A stretch of 64,000 bases of DNA from Elmis aenea (Eukaryota; Arthropoda; Insecta; Coleoptera; Elmidae), in the NCBI GenBank assembly GCA_947652605.1, contig OX393578.1, positions 2,294,001-2,358,000 on the forward strand, in the 5' to 3' direction. Every line of letters starts with the position of its first letter. Position 1 is the first letter of the stretch. The notes under the pieces are model-generated. The model did not search any database, had not been told where the DNA came from, and worked only from the letters and a program-made list of their open reading frames with translations. Below are positions 35,837-46,914 of this stretch, piece by piece. A program made the position numbers and the translations under genes.

Positions 35837-38077
35837 ATGAATTGTTTAGGATTTAAAATTTACAATAACTTAACAACCCGTGTGCCAAAATGCGCCTTGT
35901 AAGTACCAGCATTATACATGTACAAACTATAGCTAATTTCTTGTAAATATAGGGGTAACTTATTTAATAAAACTCGGATAATTAATCATCCCCATGAGCC
36001 TAAAAATTTAGTGCGGCATAGATGTACGGATGGCAAGAAAGATCCGATTGAAGGCAAAGTTGCTCTTATAACCGGAGGATCAAGAGGTATAGGGTTGGAA
36101 TGTGCAAAAGCCCTGATTAAAAATAAAGCTAAGGTGATTGCTAAATGCATGTTAACAACTATTCTTTACGTATTGTATGCTTTAAGGGAGTTATGCTCGC
36201 AGATTTGGAAGAGAAAGATGGCAAAGAAGCTATGGCCTGCTTAGCCAAAGAATGTGGACCTGGCAAAGCCAGTTTTATAAAAACGAACGTGTGTAATGAG
36301 TGTCAATTGGAACGTAAGTTACAGGAATATTTAATGGCAAACAGAATTGTTATACCTACTTAATTATTTTTAGATGCCTTCAAATGTACTTTAGAAGTTT
36401 GGAAGCAATTAGATATTGTAATTAACAACGCGGCCATTTTCGACGATTGTGAATGGGAAGAAGCAATTGGAATTAACTGTGTAAGTTTTTAAGATAAACT
36501 TATAAAGAGAGCTCCTGCAAATTGATGTAACAAGAGGTCTAGGAACATTCTTCGCCCACAATTCTTCGCCTCCACAATTCTTCGCCCACAATTCTTCTCC
36601 CACAATTCTTCGCCCACAATTCTTCTCCCACAATTCTTCGCCCACAATTCTTCGCCCACAATTCTTCGCCTCCACAATCCTTCGCCTCCACGATTCTTCG
36701 CCCACAATACTTCGCCTCCACAATTCTTCGCCCACAATTCTTCGCCTACACAATTCTTCGCCGCCACAATTTTTCGCCGTATACAAGCATATCACCTACA
36801 TTTTAGTTGTAAATGTGATTGTTTCTATTTATAACGTAATTTTTACAGATTATTTTACATTAGCCTAAAGTTGTTTCTTGTAGCCTATATTAATACTTCT
36901 TCTTTTAATATCATGTTTAAAAATTGCTATATAGATAGCGTACCTATATTGTGATTTATAGTTTTGTTTATGTTATTGTAGTATGAATAAAAATTAAATT
37001 AACCTAACCTAACCTGACCTAATCTAACCTAATGTAAAATAATCTGTAAAAATTACGTTATGAATAAAAACAATCACATTAACAAACAAAATTTGTGATA
37101 TGCTTGTATGCTGCGATAAATTATGGCGGCGAAGAATTGTGGCGGCAAAGAATTGTCTAGGCGAAAAATTGTGGTTGATTAATTGTGGAGGCGAAGAATT
37201 TTGGGCGAAGAATTGTGGGCGAAGAATTGTGGAGGCGAAGAATTGTGGGCGAAGAATTGTGGAGGCGAAGAATTGTGGTCGAAGAATTGTGGAGGCAAAG
37301 AATTGTGGGCGAAGAATTTTGGAGGTAAATAATTGTGGGCGAAGAATGTTCCGTACACGCTTCTCTCTTACAGAAAGAATCTTTATCTGGTGCAAAATTA
37401 GTTTTCCGCGACTATCGAGGTGCATTTAATCTTTACAAATCGGAATGGTGCTTAAAATGAATTTTAAATCAAGCAAAACCAAACACCAAATGAAATTTAA
37501 AATTTTCCTGCCCATCATACATCTTTTTGCATCAATTCTTTGACAGTTGCAGTTCACATGTAATTGTTTTTAGGCTAGTCTTACTAGAGGGACGTTGCTT
37601 GGTATCGATTACATGGGAGAACACAAAAAACACGCTGGTGGTACGATTGTTAATATGTCTTCTGTGTTAGGCATTCAGCCATTGGCTGGTTGTCCAATAC
37701 ATTGTGCAACTAAGGCTTTCGTCATCGCACTAACTCGTGGCATTGGACAACTACATCATTTTTGTAGATCTAAGGTTAAAGTCGTGGCTTTGTGTCCCGG
37801 TTTGACCCTTACTCCATTGACGAAGGTACCAATGGACAAAGAAACCGGGGAAGTGTTAACCAAAGAGTTGGAGGCATTAAAAGCTCAACCGTAATTGTTT
37901 TTTCTAGAGAATTAAAGGACAATAAAAAATTGAACAATTTTTAGGGCGTGGTACGTAGGTGAGGCACTTATTTGTCTTCTGCACTGTGCTGAAACTGGTA
38001 GTGTTTGGGTGAGCGAAGATTGTCAACCCATTTATAGTATTGAATTTCCCAATTTACGATGTATGAAAACAGCATAA
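35837..38077 (+). CDS. SDR4: divergent SDR lacking the catalytic tyrosine
   Basis: Six exons, 35837-35898, 35953-36133, 36187-36313, 36374-36480, 37574-37890 and 37945-38077, give 308 aa with no interruption. A longer basic leader (MNCLGFKIYNNLTTRVPK...) precedes TGGSRGIG, LADLE (NAD-type acid), NNAA in place of NNAG, NMSSVLG and IHCATKAF, where the active-site tyrosine of YxxxK is histidine. Exon 5 is 317 nt rather than 338, a net loss of seven residues in the substrate-loop region after PGLTLTPL. It keeps the Rossmann and lysine motifs and the GSVW C-terminus. An open frame with a changed active site suggests a pseudoenzyme or altered chemistry; early pseudogenisation is also possible. A minisatellite foldback element occupies intron 4. 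Confidence 0.88.
36544..37350. mobile_element. Foldback element with minisatellite arms, copy 2 (SDR4 intron 4)
   Basis: An 807-bp palindrome-like element. Termini AACATTCTTCGCC and GGCGAAGAATGTT; outer arms are tandem TTCTTCGCCCACAA-type units (about 36550-36780) and their inverse (about 37115-37345); inner arm segments (36788-36858, 37030-37113) are also inverted copies. The unique centre (about 36860-37030) is non-coding. Flanking wording is shared with copy 1 at 7095 in the opposite arrangement (GGTCTAG at one end, AAGCGTGT at the other), so the true ends may extend about 10 bp further. Long repetitive ORFs here are artefacts. Confidence 0.85.
37003..37032. repeat. Telomere-like (CCTAA)n tract in the foldback centre
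   Basis: Six 5-bp units: CCTAA, CCTAA, CCTGA, CCTAA, TCTAA, CCTAA. CCTAA is the complement of the common insect telomere repeat TTAGG, and CCTGA that of TCAGG found in some beetles. The tract lies at the border of the unique core of the foldback element. Confidence 0.6.
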
Positions 38078-39460
38078 TCAACAAAAATAAGCTTGCGTCT
38101 TCTCGTGGCTAGAATGTGTGTGGTAATTAAAATGTATGCTAATATGCCAGATAAAAACAAATTCACTAATATTTTGCAATTATTCTTCGACACCGCCAAG
38201 TCTACTTAACAAAATCATGTCAAAACACTATAAGAAAAGTGCAACAGTCATTTATCTACAAAACGTGTACCTGCAACGGTCTAGTTACATTCATATAAAT
38301 ACAGAATTTCCTCTTCAAACACAATTAGCACGAAACCATTGAATCTTGATATAAGAGTATTCGCAAGTACAATGGGAGCAGGTGGGATTTTCTCACCGAA
38401 TTAAATTTACTGCTTCCATGTATTTACCTTCAGTGAAATACGGTAGCTAAGAAATAATTCTGATACATAAACGTATTATACCAACAAGTAACGCGCTGTT
38501 TAAATAGGGCTACTTATTTATTGATTTGGAATTGTGTTGGTTTTGGTTAATACATGCTGCAGTTTAAATATTTGTGAAACTCATAAATAAGTTATAATTT
38601 CAGGCAATATACATAACATTCTTTTCGATAATGCTTCAGACAAAACGTAGTTTTAATTGTATACTGGTTCATGCGTGTTTTATAAGCTTGCTAGTTCATA
38701 TAATTAAAACTAGAAGGGTTTAATAAAGAAAGAAGTAACACGTAATTATTACATAAACACTATAGCTAGTTAGGGTGTGCATACGTCCTAATTAAAATGT
38801 TTTTGAGTTCTCGCCACTAAAACGAATTAAAGAAAAAGCTTACGAACTGTGGACTTAATCCAGATGGTTATACCTAATGCGTCCGCAAGGAGCTATATAT
38901 CAAGTTCCAGTGTTACAAACTGCCTCATTCTATTCCATTGTAGCTTTTTCAACTTCCATATAACTCGTGGTATTTGCAAATTTACTACCCAAACGTACCA
39001 TGGGTTTCAACACAGTAACAAATAAATAGGGTGGTCTAAAACAACTAACTATTTTTATTTTGCTTAGTACTCTTTCGTTAACCTAACGATTTTCAGAATG
39101 TTTGTATTAAAATCAAGCCTAATATTCGAGATACAAAACTGTACTGTATGTGCTAAATTTAAATCTCTTCTCAAAAATTCATAACCGGTAACCTATCAAA
39201 TCAATAAACGCAACCGATTATTAAAAGCAAAAATATTACCGCACAGTTATTATCTATTTAATTATGTTTACATTCGGACATTCATATTAAGTACCTACCT
39301 ATAATTTAAGATTTATTGATTATTTATCGCCACAACACACTAATGCTTTGATTTATGACGTATTTAATCGTATGTTCTATTTTAATAAAGTGCATCGTAT
39401 AATACAATGTTAAGGCCAACGTGTAGGAGCTTAAAATGGTGTTTAATTCTTACAAACGGA
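38078..39460. other. Spacer downstream of SDR4
   Basis: AT-rich. An ATTAAA near 38125 could serve as the SDR4 polyadenylation signal. No further gene or element recognised. Confidence 0.4.
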
Positions 39461-39527
39461 CCAGCTGACGATGAATTCAGGGATATATTGGTCAGAAAAG
39501 GAATTGGCTCGTTAAAAGTTATGGTAC

Positions 39528-39850
39528 ATGATCAAAAAATTCGAACTGATACTACTGCATGACAATGCATGTCCCCACATAGCACAAGAGACCGTCAATA
39601 AGATAAAGGAGCTTAAACATGAGAATGGGGACCACCCTTCCTATTTTCCGGCCTTAGCTTCGACAGATTTAGATTTCTTTAGGCATCTGGATGGGTTTCT
39701 AAGAAATGAACGCTTATAGATACGAGAAGGATGGATAGTGCCTTGACGTGTTTGTTAAATATTGTTCAAAAGGTTTTTCTTTTAAAGAAAAGTATATGCA
39801 TCCAGAATACTGGCAAAATTTCACTGAAGTGAATAAAGATAAAACGTACA
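39528..39850 (+). pseudogene. Mariner (DD34D) transposase relic
   Basis: The first frame reads LLHDNACPHIAQETV, then SYFPALASTDLDFFRHLDGF. These align with the mariner motifs HDNARPH and YSPDLAPSDYHLF. Exactly 34 residues separate the two aspartates, the mariner DD34D spacing, so both late catalytic acids remain. A stop follows RNERL, and later frames retain only fragments. The N-terminal half is not recognisable. Confidence 0.8.
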
Positions 39851-41119
39851 TCCAGTTAAGTTACTTAACTGTTTTATTCCAAAACTATTTATTTTTATTT
39901 CGTTTTTAACAATCCAATATTTTCGTGGCCAATGTACAATTATTTCACAGGAAATGTCCGTAAATCTTTTTTTTTTACTCGCGCAATTTTTTGTCCCGTT
40001 AAATTTCAGCTCAGTTCCAAGATTCCATACGAAATTATACGTAACGCTCAAAAGATCTAATTTATTTAATATGCAGCGCCGGTCCTTTATAATTTGAAAG
40101 AAACGTTAAAAATTTGAATTGTGAATAATGATTAATGGGGAGCGGAGAATTATTCTGTTCGTGCCCAGTGAACGCGGTCAGATCATTCGGCCCACTAGTG
40201 CTGCCGTATTTCATGCTAACAAGCTCTGCTAATTGCACTCATAATACCTGTAGCTCAGGCCGCACATATTGTCGTTAAATTTTAACGGTTTGCAGAATTG
40301 CCAGAATATTAAATTGCCGATAGAGACATTTATTTCTAGTGTTCCGCCAAAAATATGACCGGCATTTATCAGCACTACTGGAGAAGCTACATTAAGGCCA
40401 AAAAGTTGTTCGACTTGCTGAATGATAACATGTGTCCCATAAGTTTTTTAAATCGTTTATGTCGATATGGCATAAATTAGGAATTAGGAAAAGTATTTAT
40501 AATTTGCTTGGACGAGTCCCTAAAGTCGAAACAATACGCATTTTTGAAAATCAAAAAATATTTATCGGACTACTGCTGAATGTGAGCATGGTATGCGTTT
40601 TATGATCCTTCCAAAAAGTGGAAGACCTATCTCTGGTGTGCATAACAGATTAATCGGTGTAATTACTAGATCACTTTAGTGCAGGATACTTTGAAAACAC
40701 ACTGTGTTGTGTGTTACTAATAACGCACGTTATATGTGCCACACGGCACTGCTGTACATTATTATCATTTTAGTGCCAATAAAGTAAACGCGGTTTTGTA
40801 CTGCAAACACGTCTGCGCCCATGTCCATTTTAGGGTCGCAGAGTTTATGAAGCCATAAGAGATCCATGCATGTAAAACGCGTGCATCGAAAATTTGTATT
40901 TGCATAAAATTCATACATGTAGCAGAAGCTACAAGTTATGGTTATAAAAAAAAAAATGGTCGAGAGTTTTAAGGGCACTATAATAAAACAAAAAATATAT
41001 TTGCAACCTTACTCTGGTAAAGATACAGAGCGTGTAGGTTATAAATTTGCGATATCCGATAACTGTCTGAATCATACGCCAAATTTTATCAAACAGACTG
41101 AACTACTACATTACATAAC
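39851..41119. other. Decayed transposon-rich DNA
   Basis: No open gene. Parts of 40370-41100 may be the worn N-terminal half of the transposase relic that follows, but I cannot point to conserved residues. Confidence 0.3.
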
Positions 41120-41127
41120 TATAATTT

Positions 41128-41331
41128 TTGCTCAACGATTTGCCAGAACTTTTAAAAGGTGTGCCTCTTACTAGGAAAAAACAAACGTGGCTTAAGCAAG
41201 ACCGGATTCCAACTCATTTTCTAATAGCTGTCAGACAATTTCTGATTCTATTCTCGTCTCCAAAAGCGTTTTTGCAAAATTATCATCATTTGTACTTCTT
41301 TCTTGGTTTATTGAGCCGACTACGCCCTTAA
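41128..41331 (+). pseudogene. DDE transposase relic of an insect Tc1/mariner-like family
   Basis: NDLPELLKGVPLTRKKQTWL, KQDRIPTHF and IAVRQFL correspond to the DLPELLEDVPL...WFQHDGAPAHF...AVRQFL segment of a common insect DDE family. The first aspartate of this segment is kept; the downstream PPRSPDLTP region is unrecognisable. Confidence 0.6.
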
Positions 41332-44300
41332 AATTCTCGACCCTACTTTTAAAACATTGTAAAAAAAATTGGTCATAAATCCTTAATGTTACAAGCCTCG
41401 GCTTCACTAGTAATTCAATACCTTACTGAAACAATTATTATAAAATACCTGGAGAAACATTTGAACCATTTAGTGTCGATAAAAATCTTGTAGTCTTTGA
41501 TGAAATGCACGCAAGAGTGGCACAATACATAATTTAAAGGCCGATAAACTTGGCAGGCGGATTTTAGATTGGATTTGGCAAAAGCAAAAAGCACGTGGTG
41601 TGATAAAACTGTTTGGAACTCGACTAATATTTGGAATATTCACGGATCTGCTTCACAGCAGTCTTCAAAACATTTGGGGTTGTTTTGAATCTGGTCGAAG
41701 CGCTAGACTTTTTCATACAGTCAAGACCAGCAAGTATAAAATCCTGAAATAGCGTTTCCATGATTCAACATTCCACGAAGAGATTAAAATTCTGTACAAT
41801 ATTCGTGTCTGAACGTATTAAGAAGATTTGAAAGAGCTTTTTGATCAACTACGTTTAAAACGCAGCGTTAAAAATTAAGGCATAAAATTTTGGTGGGTAC
41901 CTCTAACAAAACGCATTGGTACAGCTAGTAACGTTGATAATTTCAAAATATTAATAATCCAGTTTAAGAAAACTTTGATTGAGCAACGTATTTCTTAGAG
42001 CAACTAATAATTAACTTGACAAATCGTAGCTTTAGGACAAAAAACTCATTTAGGCCTTGAAAAGTTGCACCACTTCAATATCCAAATACATGTTCACAAT
42101 TAGAATGATAATTTGTTACACTGTGATCAAATTACAAAACACGCTACAGAAAACTATTTCAAATGTACTCAAATCAAATAATCCGGATCACATGAAAATC
42201 TAGCTTCACGAACGTGGGTTTAGTTACTAATACTAATACTGTTTGCATGTCCAATAAACACCAAAACAATCCCCATAAACACGAGACAAAAATCTCTGCC
42301 GCGGCATCACCATTTTCGTAGCAATAAATATCGTGCTTATAAATCAAGTCAGGATTCCCGTGCTACCTGGCTAAAAGCTGTTTTTGGGGAAACCCTAGGA
42401 TATGATGATCGGCCTAAAGCCAGACAGTAATAAAAGGGCACGTCATTGCTACCCCTTCAAGGACGTTTGTTCACGTGATTGTGTGAAGTTCGCGTGCTTC
42501 ACGAGAAACCGCAATTTGTTTGTGGATCTGGAGAATAGTTCAATTAATCGGTCAGTTGTAAGTGCTATTATAATTGATCATTGTATTGGTGCACTATGAA
42601 AAATGAGTTTCCAATAAAATAAGAGCAAGCCCACTTAATTTTGAAAGCTTTCGTCTGAAAAATTACTTGGGTATCTCATCAGTTATTATGATATTGAAGA
42701 AACATATTTTTTCGTACTTTCTAACAAATTTCGTTCTGGTAATTAATTATTGTCTAAATTTTTCATGACCAGAGGGTGCAATACACAATCAAGTTTCGTT
42801 GTACAAACTATTATAAATCGCATTTTTGCTGAGTAACATTCTGGGTCGTCAATATGCCTTAGGGCAGTTTTTCTCAAAATGTTTGGTCTACGCACCTCAT
42901 ACTTTGCGAAACCCATAGCTGGACTACCTTGATCGTGTGCAGCAAACTTATAATTACAAACTTTTCCTATTTCGTATCGATTTGATACACCTGAAAACCT
43001 GCTAACCCAAAATATGCTTAGATATTGCAAACATTTAATTACAGTCTTTGGGTGTTCCATTATTAATCAAAGTGAAATAGTTTATGAAAAAAATCTAATT
43101 ATACGTTTGATAGTGAAGCAATAAATTACCAACAAATTTTTAATCCAAATGCAAGAAAAATGTACAAATTTATGTGTTCACAATCCTATTTTACTTCAAG
43201 CAATAGCTGGAAAGATGAAAAGTTCTCAAAATCAGCTAAATATACCTTGAAAATCATGTGTTTAGTATTTTGTAACACACACAAAGGAGTAATATGTAAA
43301 CTTTGGCTTATTTTCAAGATTTCTGTCAATCTACTGAGAGTTGAAAGACAAAATTAAATGTTGAACCGATACATAAACAGATTATAGTGTCAACAGTTTT
43401 AAAATTTACAAATATAGTCCATTTTATCTGTTGAATGACTAACTCACAGTGGTTTAATATTAGACAGACTTAAAATAATATTAATATGTTAACAGAATTG
43501 TTTTATAAAAACTGTCAACTAATTAAAATCAATCTAAAGAAGTTACAAAAAAAGTTCTGTACAATATATTTTATAGGCAAAGCCGAAATTGTAATAATAC
43601 TTTACTCAAGCTACTAAATTTAGCCTGATTTAAAAGTAAGAGAGGGATTATGATAACCATAAACAACTTATACATTATTAAGTGAAGACTACAATATTTT
43701 TGTAACAGGGACATTAATTTCGTTGCACAGTGAGATGCCATTAAGGGATAAAGCAATTTTATTGCTTCCATGAGGCTTAAAACCGACAAGTTATTGGTTA
43801 TTCCTTCTGTATGACCTTGCTCTCCCTGTTGGTGGTCATGGAGTATTGATAAAAGATCAATATTCACGATCAAGCTAATCAACACTTGCTTTATCCTTCA
43901 TTTCGGTCGGGAGTATGATAAATGACCCATCTGGTCGACCCATAATTTATATTCGATTATCGTATTGACAACGTACAAGTCCTGTTTTGGTTAAAGAAAT
44001 GTGAACGTATCACAGGGGTGATACTACATTCCATGCTTTGTTTTTTTAGAAAGTAAAATATTCTGATCGCGTAATGCAACTATTATGTGAGTCTCGCCTC
44101 GCGAGCAAAACGACAACCTATATGGTAACTACATGACGAGGAGGAGATGATGAGAATGCATGACAACATGAAATATTAACCTCTGGCTCTCGTAATAGGG
44201 TCAACTCGATCAGTTAAATGTTTGTACATGTGATTCACAGTAATACTGAATCTACACTACATGCAAAGTTCCCGTTAACGCGTTTTCTTACAAGATTGTA

Positions 44301-45635
44301 AAATAATTACGAGTTCTTTTGAAAACAATGTATTTGGGCATAGTAGCAAACCAAAAATTAATGAAGACCACAAAATATACATTTTGGAAGTACAAGACAA
44401 GCTCAACGATAACTGGTTATAGTTAAAGAATCATTTCCTGGTGATTCAAAAGTCGCATCAGCACAATGTATGCAGGTGGGGAATTATATACTAACTATTC
44501 CAAGATAAATTATGTCGAAAAATGGCCAATATAGGTGAAGGTTCCTGCTGAAACATATTTATTTCAGTAGGTTACTTTGACAACAAAAAACATTAAATCG
44601 ATATTTAAGTGGAATAGCAGAGGGTGATGATAGATAACAGGCAAACCCCACACTCAAAACTTGGCACACAAAAAGAACTTATTAAGGAAGCGGAAAAAGT
44701 TAATTTTCAAATATAATTAAGGCTTCGGTGGGTGGACAAAAGATCGGTGTAAGAGGGAAATACACTCGTCTAGATGAAGAAATATAGCCACTAAATAAAT
44801 AACCGAAGTCGCTTTTAGTAGAAATGCGATTCTGTTCAAGAGAATCATCTTCAATTGTATTAAAAACCCGTCAGTTGTATTTACTTCTATATCGGCTAAA
44901 TTAAACTTGATATTTATATGTGATAGGAATGAATCCAAATAAAATTACGATCAATAACGTTGGTATATGTGCAAAATATGCGGGCTACGGTCTGTATTAA
45001 GTGGGGAAAACGCTAAAAATTGTGAATTTTGAAGCAATATTACATACATGCTTTGTTTTTAAAACAATTTACAACAAAACTAAACAGTTTTAGGTTGGAT
45101 TTATTTACGTGTTTTGTTAGAACACAAACATGTTTAACTAAAAGTTGCTTATAATAGTTCAATTTTTTTAAATAAATGTCTACTATTTTATTTTGGTAAG
45201 TAGTTTAAAAGTCAATTAATAATATAAAGCACAATAATGTATTTGAAGAATTAGAGGTTTCGATTTATAAATTTTTGTGTGAACATTTATTTAAAAAGAG
45301 AATCAAGGAAATGCACCAATGAGTAAATTAAATTAATCAATTGATAGCATGCTAACAAAAAATATAACAGGGTACGAAAAGATTGCTAGCGCGAAAAAAC
45401 TACATGTAAGTAGATAACAAAATGCGATGACTTATTTTAGCTTATTTGCTGCTTTGAGTCGTATCATGAAGCCACAAAAATATGTCTAGCTTAAAAAAAA
45501 CAAGGTTAGCTTTGAACAAACCAAATAAAGATTCACACGAAATTAGTAATACCAGCAATTCTAATGTGATTATGATTACAAAAAAGTTCTTCGCCCAAAT
45601 CTAGATTGAATGCAGTTCAACTAAAAATGCATGTA
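41332..45635. other. Long stretch without a supported gene
   Basis: Open frames of about 105 codons occur on the minus strand (42743-43060, 43571-43885) but have no recognisable motifs, splice partners or neighbours. GGGCAGTTTTTCTCAAAATG at about 42861 resembles a hAT end without a mate. Otherwise AT-rich. Confidence 0.4.
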
Positions 45636-46412
45636 TACAGGGTGTGATTAAATTAACAAAAATCTTGCCTTTAAGACTCACACTCTAATATTATTTATTA
45701 AATATACCGGAAAGAGGAATTTACCTAACAAGGAAGTAAATGAAATTGCCCTTTTAAACCAAGATCGATCCTCCGAAAACAATACTCACAAATTCTTCAG
45801 TCGTACATCTTAGAGAGATATTTCAGAATAAAGCAAGAAGAATCTTATTCAGAACTTAAAGAAATTAAAGCAGGAGTTCCACAAGGAAGCGTATTAGGTC
45901 CGGTCCTATACCTATTGTATACTTGTGATATTCCCAAGTTAGAAAACAATACTATAGCGACCTTTGCCGACGACACGGCTATTTTAACATCGGGACCTCA
46001 ACATGGACACTGTAACCGACACAATTAAAAAGTTTGTCAAGAGCCACGAAGAAAGGCTCCATCAACATGTAAACGTCGAGGCGATCCAGCTCCTGGACCA
46101 CAGGATTAGTAAGAAGACTTAAGAGGCTTAAACCTTTGAGTTAGTTTAAGTAAAAGTTTAAAAGCAGAGACTGTGCGGTAGTGTGCACGTTAATAATTAG
46201 TGTACTTATATATTAGCAAACTTAAGAACTACTATTGGGTAAACCTTAGACTTAGTTTGAACCATATTAATTTAGGCTAAAATTAAACTGCTCATTAATC
46301 TCAAACACCAGATTGCGTTGTTATAAACTCTATTAGGGTTTATTAAAAAAAAAAAAAATTTCTGTTTAATTTATTTTCAGAATCTACACCTAAATTTACG
46401 TAACACCCTGTA
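45636..46412. mobile_element. Element with TACAGGGTGT ends split by a jockey-like LINE
   Basis: TACAGGGTGT at 45636 and its inverse ACACCCTGTA at 46403-46412 bound a segment that resembles, at its ends, the foldbacks at 54714 and 62358. Most of the interior is a LINE fragment. No target duplication longer than TA is visible. Confidence 0.5.
45760..46360 (+). pseudogene. Jockey-like non-LTR retrotransposon, internally deleted
   Basis: The plus strand encodes LKEIKAGVPQGSVLGPVLY, then IATFADDTAILTSG: the RT finger/palm motifs with an intact FADD box. A stop follows, and the next frame gives SHEERLHQHVNVEAIQLLD, the C-terminal tail of jockey ORF2, so about 1 kb between is deleted. The 3' end has a long A run at 46345-46358. 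Confidence 0.8.
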
Positions 46413-46872
46413 TAATATCAAGGTATCTTTTTAACTGAGCGTTTAGTGTTCCAAGCCGACATTGTTCGCTGTTTATTTATCATTCATGATATTACAATAA
46501 CGCTGTTAAGTGTTTCATGAAATTGATATTCGAGAGATATGCAGACATGTTTGAATTTACCGAAATATTTGTCATTGGCAATTGACTATAGTACGTGGAA
46601 ATGTATTTTAATGAACATTTGTCAAAGCGATTGACGTTCATCTGTGCAAATCGACATTTACTGGAAATTTATAGGACGCTCCTGCAATAAAGTCGGGTCT
46701 GATGGTTCTGTAGGATGGATAGATACAACCAAGAACCAATATTATCCTTACCACACCTTATCATTCAATAAAATAAGAAAACCACAAAGTTACCGTTCAT
46801 GTACAATAATTTCTGTCAGTGACATTATGTTTACCTACTTTTTATTCAAATAGTTAAACATTTTTCATCAAA

Positions 46873-46914
46873 GCTCTTGATAATGGCAAGGGAGAGCTTG
46901 CCGAAACGTCGAGC
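46873..46914 (+). ncRNA. Decayed hammerhead ribozyme of Penelope-like type
   Basis: In order: stem I strand GCTC, core TTGATAA, stem II GGCAAG-loop-CTTGCC (perfect 6 bp), GAAAC, GTC cleavage triplet, and stem I strand GAGC. Penelope-like retroelements carry minimal hammerheads whose stem III collapses to GAAAC-GTC, as here. The core should read CTGATGA; two substitutions make activity unlikely. Confidence 0.5.

Noticed and set aside
36541..37350. Regular short repeats resembling a CRISPR array and repetitive ORFs with AKNCG/EELW residues
   Set aside because: The units are directly adjacent without unique spacers and are arranged as inverted arms. The genome is eukaryotic. The ORFs simply translate the minisatellite.
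42743..43060. 105-codon minus-strand open frame
   Set aside because: No recognisable motif, splice context or coding neighbour, and it overlaps a hAT-like terminus. Likely chance.
43571..43885. 104-codon minus-strand open frame
   Set aside because: Leucine-rich by composition, with no conserved domain, promoter or exon partner that I could identify.
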